Assembly: GCA_003550325.1 (NCBI GenBank)
Contig: QKWP01000004.1
Coordinates: 450,403 to 514,402, forward strand
Source: Gigaspora rosea
Taxonomy: Eukaryota; Glomeromycota; Glomeromycetes; Diversisporales; Gigasporaceae
Reading direction: 5' to 3'
Length of the DNA stretch: 64,000 bases
Each line of letters starts with the position of its first letter. Positions within the stretch are counted from its first letter, which is position 1. Position numbers and translations under genes: made by a program. This document shows positions 58,003 through 64,000 of the stretch, piece by piece. Under the pieces are notes generated by a model, which was not told where the DNA came from, did not search any database, and saw nothing but the letters and a program-made list of their open reading frames with translations.

Positions 58003-58309
58003 TAACGATAAACTTTCAATATTTAATAATAAGACAATTCTATTATCTTAGAGTTTTATATTTTGACTAATAGTCAGATTATTTCGGCATAATCGAGCAT
58101 CGGGTTACATGCCTATTGAGACAAACCATCTTATTGAAGACGTCTAAATTAAAGATAATTGATACAGATTTTTATACAGAAGTATATGAATAAGTTTCGT
58201 TGCCATATTATAGTAGTTATCATTTTGATAAATAAAAGATCAAGGAATAGTCGGAATGAAATGATTATAATATTAATCTCACAGACAATTATTGGGCCTA
58301 TTTTGTTTG

Positions 58310-58475
58310 AAGTGCGTCAGGGATACGTCGAGTGTAACTTGAGTTGCATAAGAGAACATCTTTCTGCCTCGCGGATACAAAGTAAAATTTCAATTACATA
58401 TATTTTACTTTGTATCCGCAAGGCTCTCCGTGCAAGTTACACTCGACGTACCCCTGACGCACTTTCGACGCACTA
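58310..58475. mobile_element. 166-bp foldback element (AAGTGCGTCAGGG)
   Basis: AAGTGCGTCAGGGATACGTC pairs with GACGTACCCCTGACGCACTT, and inside CGGATACAAAGTAAAAT pairs with ATTTTACTTTGTATCCG. GC-rich tips with a TTCAATTACATA loop. Confidence 0.85.
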
Positions 58476-58536
58476 AACCAAGTAGGACAGGGCTTGATCC
58501 AGGAAGAAGAGTTTATTCACAGTTGTCAATACAGAG

Positions 58537-58728
58537 TGTCCAGCTATTTCTAGCATCTAAAATAGCACTAGTGATATCACGAAAACGATCAAACTAAACT
58601 TGATAAATTTTTCTTATTTTTATTCTATAAACATAAAATCATTAAAATAAAACAATTCCGGTCGAATTTGGTTATGTGGTTATCGTAAGATCACTCCTGC
58701 TATTTTAGATGCTAGAAATAGCTGGACA
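58537..58728. mobile_element. 192-bp MITE (TGTCCAGCTATTTCTAGCATC)
   Basis: TGTCCAGCTATTTCTAGCAT and ATGCTAGAAATAGCTGGACA are perfect inverted ends, with AAAATAGC continuing the match. Target duplication not clear. Confidence 0.85.
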
Positions 58729-59748
58729 ATGATAAGAAATGGTTGTACAATATAATACAGTACTAAACAATATCGAGACATGGCAAGATTTGTAAAATCA
58801 TCGGAAACCAAAGAGATGGTAGGTGAAGGTATCATTTTATACTTGGCATTTTTTTTTCTTTCTATTACGTGACATTGATTAGTTTCCAATGATTAGGCTC
58901 AAAATATAAATAACATTCCTACTTCACGAACTTTATCTAAAGAAGCTCAATATGTTAAACATTTGTAGCAATACATGGTCGGATTATAGTGAGAAATTGC
59001 TTACATTAGCTCTCAATAGCTATAGATAGGTTGTTTAAGAGAGTAAGTTGTGAATAATTTATCCCAATAGCACATATAGGGTGAAGGTTGATGTGGTTGA
59101 TATGTATTGTACTGTAGTATTCTTGTACTAACCTAAATCTATTATCGTTATAGAGTTAAAGTTTGATAATCCGTTTTTGTAACATACATAAAAATCATGA
59201 TGTTATCGCAAGACTGTGTTTCAATTCTTTATGCCATAGTATCCGTATTTATCTATCCTATTTTCTTAATCACAGGTTAGTATGATTTACTGTTTCCAAA
59301 TAACAACAGATAACGCTAACGATAACAACGAAAATTTTTTTTTGTTTATTGTGCATAAAAACAGTTGAATAAAATGTACAGAAAGTAATTATCGACAATA
59401 ACTTATTGATCATTCAAAAATTTGTTGTACATTTTAGGGAATTTTTATGAAAAATAACGAAGAATTTTCATTTAACCAAAATACGAATAGCACATTTTTT
59501 TGATGATTTAAAAAATGCATTCAACTCCTTCTTTAAAGTAATTAAACAATGAAGTTTTAATTTTAGTGACTCCGTGACCTAAAGGGTTATCTTTCAATAT
59601 ATAGAAAGTATAAAAGTTTTACATTACTGTTGTTTAACAAAGAAGCCAAATTACGAAATTGGTAGAATTCCGGATTGGTATTCCGTGCTTTCAATAACAT
59701 AAGTAAATACACTTTATCAGGAATCAGTGATATGATCAGTTTAATCGA
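58729..59748. other. Intergenic region upstream of the ubiquitin-ART gene
   Basis: No coding frame of note. Base composition is more even than in the MITE tracts. It probably contains the promoter of the following gene. Confidence 0.5.
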
Positions 59749-59760
59749 TATATAAATATA
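59749..59760 (+). promoter_or_regulatory. TATA-like box of the ubiquitin-ART gene
   Basis: ATATATAAATATA sits about 210 bases before the ATG at 59964, implying a leader of roughly 180 bases. Confidence 0.35.
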
Positions 59761-59963
59761 AAGGCAAGTACAAAATTGTCATTATTTGCCTTTAAACGGT
59801 ATTCCGGTGAATTTTTTGTGTTTGAATTGAAGAGTGTATATAAAAAAGTAAGACTTGTCAATAAAACAATAAAAAATTGTATAATTATATAATTTACAAT
59901 TTCATTTTAAACGAATTTTCAATTCATTACTTCATTACCGTAATTTAGCCAATATTAAACGCA

Positions 59964-61043
59964 ATGTCTAACACTGCCCTTCTCGCCTCGGCACTTAGTG
60001 TGGTTACAAACCAAACCATTTTACCTTATGATGAATATTTGAGAAAAAAAGATGATATGTCTTTCTTATTCCAAATGTTGAATTCAGATGCTCTTCATCA
60101 ATCTCATTTAGTTGGTGGAATCGTTTCAACAAATGAAGCCGATTTGGTCGACGTTCAGGTTGAAGATGACGATGATGATGTTGATGATACCATGCAGATC
60201 TTTGTTAGATCTTTAAGTGGCAAAGTCTTGACTATTAATTGTAAATCTGGCTCTACCATCGACAAAATTAAACACAAAATTCAAGCAAAGGAAGGAATTC
60301 CACTAGATCAACAGCGACTTGTTTTTGCTGGCAAGCAACTCGATGGTGCTTATAAACTTAGTGATTATAACATCTTCAAAGACTCTACACTTCATCTTAT
60401 ACTCCGTCTTCGTGGTGGCGGTGGTGCTTTAAATTACTTTCTTCATCCTGACCACCTTGACCCTATGTATGATTTTGATTTCACAAATGTCACAGATACC
60501 GGTATTGCTTTCTTTAGAGGTCAATTTCAATATAGACGTCCTATAGGATGGAACCGAATCGCTTTAAAGGTGCGTAATAAGTATGAAAATGACAATACAT
60601 GGCTCGGTGGAACAAATCGACAACTCCGCCATCATTCTGAACCAGATGAATGGCCTGTCTCCTATCATGGAACCGCAAAATGTGGTAGTAGATCGATTGC
60701 CGAAGATGGTTACAACTTGAGCAGGGGAAAACAATTCCTTTACTCTCAAGGCATCTATACTACTCCAGATGTCAATGTTGCCGAACGTTATGCTGAAAAA
60801 TTTACTCATAATGGAGCCCAATATCGTATATTGTTTCAAAATCGTGTTAATCCAGCGACCTTATCAATTCTTTCGGCTGCAGAGACTGGTTGCGGAGAGT
60901 ATTGGATCTCTCCTAAAGGATCTGGTAAGTAATAGATTCCGTATACATTTTAAATTTTATATTGATTTTATGTGTTTAATTTTTTTGTATAATTGACAGA
61001 TGTTCGGCCATATGGAATTATTATCAAGAGAGATTCTTCTTAA
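59964..61043 (+). CDS. Ubiquitin fused to a PARP-like ADP-ribosyltransferase domain
   Basis: Exons 59964-60924 and 61000-61043 (intron GTAAGT...ACAG) encode about 334 aa. Residues 1-76 are a non-conserved leader ending in an Asp-rich stretch ([10 protein letters not shown]). Residues 77-152 are a full ubiquitin unit ending LRLRGG, then GG. It keeps Lys at ubiquitin positions 11, 27, 29, 33, 48 and 63, Arg42 and Arg72; Lys6 is Arg and Ile44 is Val. The rest (about 195-334) carries YHGT (His235), [15 protein letters not shown] (Tyr265) and GEYWISP (Glu312), the His-Tyr-Glu triad order of PARP-type transferases, and NRVNP. Exon 2 adds [13 protein letters not shown]. Likely it transfers ADP-ribose from NAD+, with the ubiquitin part either cleaved off by a deubiquitinase or used as substrate or targeting unit. 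The ubiquitin call is firm; the enzymatic call is by motif. Confidence 0.9.
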
Positions 61044-62200
61044 AATTTATAACATTTTGATGCTATTTTGATGCTGGCTTTGAATAAGGATGATTCTATT
61101 TGGTCTTATGCTTTCTATTTATCATGCTTGAAATTTGTACATTAATTATTTGGAAAGCAAGTGTATTTTAAAATTTTTTTCATTATTGTCGCACCATTTT
61201 TATTTATATATTTATTTATATTGATGTGTAAACCATTTTATAAAAAAATCGCCGTATTTGTTGCTTTACATTGGTGACTCGAATTATAGACTTGTGATAA
61301 AGTCTTGATTTCGAAATACAAACTTTAAAATCAATGAAAATAAATAGTCACTATGCAACTTAAGGAAATGTTAGGATCTGTGTTGAATTATATCCACTTT
61401 TTTCTCCAAACTTTTCTTACTCTAATAAATTATGAGACTTTGGGAGCTTAGAATTTCTCAACAGATTCGTCTTAACAATATCTTGTTAGTCATCCATTGA
61501 TATACATATATGCTATCTTTTACCACAGGACTATTTAAATATAAACTAATTTTCATCTATATTTGTGGAATAACAAGGTTTTTTAAAACATAAGTTGATT
61601 GCTAGTAATAGAAGTATTACTAATTTCTGGTATATATATGTTTGCTTCAGGATTTACTAAATTAGGGGATCCGAGGTACTATCACGTGATCCGGCGATCA
61701 TCGGCGTCCTGCCAGCCGGCCTCCGGAGCCAATTTTATCACGTGATAAAGCAATCACCTGAAAATCACGTCAGGTGATTCTAACGGAGAGACGGCCCTGT
61801 TTGGTTGATTCAATCGTAAGCAAACATTAATTGCAATAAATTGCAATTTCTTTGAACTACTGTAATTATTGCGGGTTGCGAAAATGTGAAATTTGCTAGT
61901 CAAAAAATAAAAAAAAAGAAATTGATGATTTTATCGATTTCTTTTTTTTTTTTGATCACATAATTAATTGGTGGCGCAGGTAATTTTTCTGGTAAAAAGA
62001 GTGCCGGGAATAAAATTTATTTAGCGGAAAAATATTTATTACGTAAATATGACAAATTTTCGGTAGGTCTAAGTAAAATTTTATTTATTTTTTTTCATTA
62101 AAAGTTTTTGCTAACTATAAAATTCTCTTTTCTATTTCTGAAAAACGGAATTTAAACAAAATTTTAATTTTTGAATAAATTCAACCTTCTTGTTTTCATT
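61044..62200. other. Intergenic stretch with GC-rich E-box patch
   Basis: AT-rich 3' flank. 61670-61790 is a GC-rich patch with TATCACGTGATC, TATCACGTGATAA and ATCACGTCAGGTGATT, and CCGGCGATCATCGGCG. It may be the end of a decayed element. No gene. Confidence 0.5.
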
Positions 62201-62218
62201 ACCATTTTTCTCTATACT

Positions 62219-63520
62219 CTAATACTGATCATAAGTTCTTTCTATTAGCTCATTAATGGTAAGTTTTCTATTCGTTGCCGCTCTATCAGTTTCATCCTTT
62301 TCAAATGGTTCTAAACTTACTAACTCGCGATGCTCAAAAACTTCGAAACCACTCTCATCAAACATTCGTTGAAAATTTTTCCAAGCATTAGCTGTCAGCA
62401 ATTTCCTGGGACCATATGTTTGCTCATGGAAGATATGCTTGCAAGGAAGCATATATTTTCGAAAAAAAGGTAGTGACATTCAAGTATCATTAACCCGGGC
62501 AATGCTCTATTCTACTCTCAACAGCAAAAACTTCACCAACTATTAATTTTTGAATCGGAAAGGGGAATTTGTGAATTTCCTGAAATATATCATCGTCGAT
62601 ACCGGGGGCAGAAATTTTTTTAACACGAAATTCGAAAGCAACAAAATCCGAATCTGAATGCCTTTTCAAATCAAGTGCAACAATGTTATTACATGCACTG
62701 ATTAAACTGTAATGAGGGGAAGTCGTTCTCTTTAACTGTTGTGGTATGATTCCAAAGCGTTTGTCGATGTTACTTGCAAAAGTAACGGAGAATGCTTGTG
62801 GGCCCACAATGCCCACTGGTGTGTATTTTTCAAATAGTACCTTGAAATGTATCTTTTAATAGCAGAAAGAGCACTTTCATTAATTGATTTTTGGACAAGC
62901 ATCTCACAACCGATCTTTGTTCGCTTGTGCATGGCTTGGATCATCTTGCTTCTAGTTTCCGATTCATAGATTTTATTCATTCAAGTCCGCATAACATGTA
63001 CGGTGCAAAAAACCACCTCACATTCCTACTCGCCTTTTTGAAGACCTAGGAAAGCCGTCATAATATTTCTGGCTTCTATGCTACTTTGGTCTGATAAAAA
63101 ATATCGAGGTTTCCAGGAGCTACAAAACCGCCGCATTATCACCAACGCTTCTGTGACTGTATCACTGTTTTCATTACTAACGAAAAAATGTCCACCAACA
63201 TCCCAACAACCATATCTGTCCCGAATATATAGCGTAAACAGATGCCAGTCATAGTTATTGGTCTTGTGTGTAGAGTCGATCAGAGTAAGCCATCCATACT
63301 GTTGAAGTTTTTCGAGTTGTTTTGGATACGTGAAAACAAAGCCATGAGTAGTTTGATGCTGAATTCGGACCAATTCAACAAGATACCCTTCTTTTTCTAA
63401 AAAAGAAACTGCATCACGAATATTTTGTATTACATCGGGAAAATTTTTTGGGTTCAGATTTGTGCAGATTTCTAAAAAAAAACAATAATTAAAAATTTGC
63501 GAAGATCTGTGACCCCACAA
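62219..63520 (-). pseudogene. Broken MULE-type transposase with SWIM zinc finger
   Basis: Minus strand. 63520-63026 (164 aa) has LTLIDSTHKTNNYDWHLFTL and YFLSDQSSIEARNI, the first two acidic residues of the MULE DDE core. The same frame continues after in-frame stops (near 63026 and 62981) with CEVVFCTVHVMRT and SINESALSAIKRYISRYY (62980-62732). After a frameshift, 62816-62490 holds the middle region, and after another, 62479-62219 has FFRKYMLPCKHIFHEQ, the C-terminal half of a SWIM finger (CxCxnCxH) whose first Cys pair is ECHYLFF-like and split by the frameshift. Two stops and two frameshifts make it dead. The N-terminus is missing, though TTTTTTTTAG before 63465 could be an intron end. Confidence 0.85.
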
Positions 63521-63784
63521 CTATACTTAAAGAAATTTTTTTTGTAAATTCTGCAAAGATTTTAAAAATGCATAAATCTGCGCAGACTAGGGGTGTAATA
63601 GCCAAAAGCGAATAAAAATAAATTACTATATGCTCGTCTAAATATTAAATGCTAGCTAAATTTTTATACATTAAAAGAATATATTCGAATATTTATACTA
63701 TATTTTAACAATGTAATTTATAATTATTTTATTACATATATATAATATAATAATAAATATATAATATAAAAAAATTAAAAAAAA
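63521..63784. other. AT-rich flank of the MULE relic
   Basis: No gene; 63590-63720 shares ATTAAATAxTAGCTAAATTT and GAATATTxATAxTATTTTAA with 11725-11790, so it belongs to a dispersed AT-rich repeat. Confidence 0.45.
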
Positions 63785-63995
63785 TTACAAACTACAAAGC
63801 ATATTACAAGAGATACCACAAAAAAGCCTTAGAAACACCACACAAATACTATAAAGACACCACACAAACACCACATAAACACTATAAAGACACCACTGCA
63901 CGAATGCTATAATGACTCCACTGCACACCATACAAACGCCGTAAAGACACTGTACGAACGCTGTAGAGATACCATACAAAGAAAAGTTACTAATA
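63785..63995. repeat. ~18/36-bp minisatellite (AAACACTATAAAGACACCAC)
   Basis: Repeats of ACACTATAAAGACACCAC, ACGCCGTAAAGACACTGT and ACGCTGTAGAGATACCAT run to the window end. A minus-strand frame rich in Val, Cys and Tyr results from it and is not called. Confidence 0.75.
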
Positions 63996-64000
63996 AGCCA

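Noticed and set aside
58159-58476. 105-aa plus-strand frame
   Set aside because: Its second half is the 166-bp foldback element read through; no domain.
59640-59700. tRNA-like string GGTAGAATTCCGGATTGG
   Set aside because: No anticodon stem or box B follows; coincidence.
60564-60839. 91-aa minus-strand frame in the ubiquitin-ART gene
   Set aside because: Shadow of the strong plus-strand coding sequence.

Overview
This window looks like nuclear DNA of an arbuscular mycorrhizal fungus of the Rhizophagus type (Glomeromycotina). That is inferred from the very high A+T content, short introns with TACTAAT-like branch points, decayed Sel1-repeat and kinase gene fragments in the style typical of this group, a LINE and a SWIM/MULE transposase, and the sheer density of small inverted-repeat elements. 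No database search was possible.

Only three genes look intact, and all sit in less repetitive islands. (1) 28329-32387 (+): two exons, about 1324 aa, a secreted-then-anchored Ser/Thr/Pro-rich repeat protein with signal peptide, Kex2-like site, four different tandem repeat blocks, a small membrane-proximal domain, one transmembrane helix and a short basic tail; it resembles a signalling mucin. (2) 33636-35466 (-): five exons, about 459 aa, seven hydrophobic helices and a PPxY-containing Ser-rich tail, i.e. a receptor-like 7TM protein, convergent with the mucin. (3) 59964-61043 (+): two exons, about 334 aa, a complete ubiquitin unit fused to a domain with H-Y-E motifs of PARP-like ADP-ribosyltransferases; this is the most interesting gene.

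The rest is transposon-rich. 1-3460 is a T-rich repeat split by a TA-flanked pogo/mariner-like element. 4.8-6.7 kb is a dead LINE cut by a foldback element. 6.7-15.4 kb is a chain of MITEs. 15.45-18.52 kb is a TIR-bounded block holding broken kinase and Sel1 fragments (possible gene capture). 18.8-23.7 kb has two inverted copies of a large repeat flanking a tandem array of about 140-bp units that each resemble an intron end plus a mini exon. 24-26 kb, 38.6-57 kb and 58.3-58.7 kb hold foldbacks, hAT-like MITEs, satellites and two long tRNA-related retroposons with clear target-site duplications (one containing a hAT MITE that itself contains a pogo-type MITE). 62.2-63.5 kb is a broken MULE transposase. 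A 104-base run of N lies at 52486-52589.

The three genes do not form an obvious pathway. The mucin and the 7TM protein are both surface proteins in one island; the ubiquitin-ART protein stands alone near the MULE relic.
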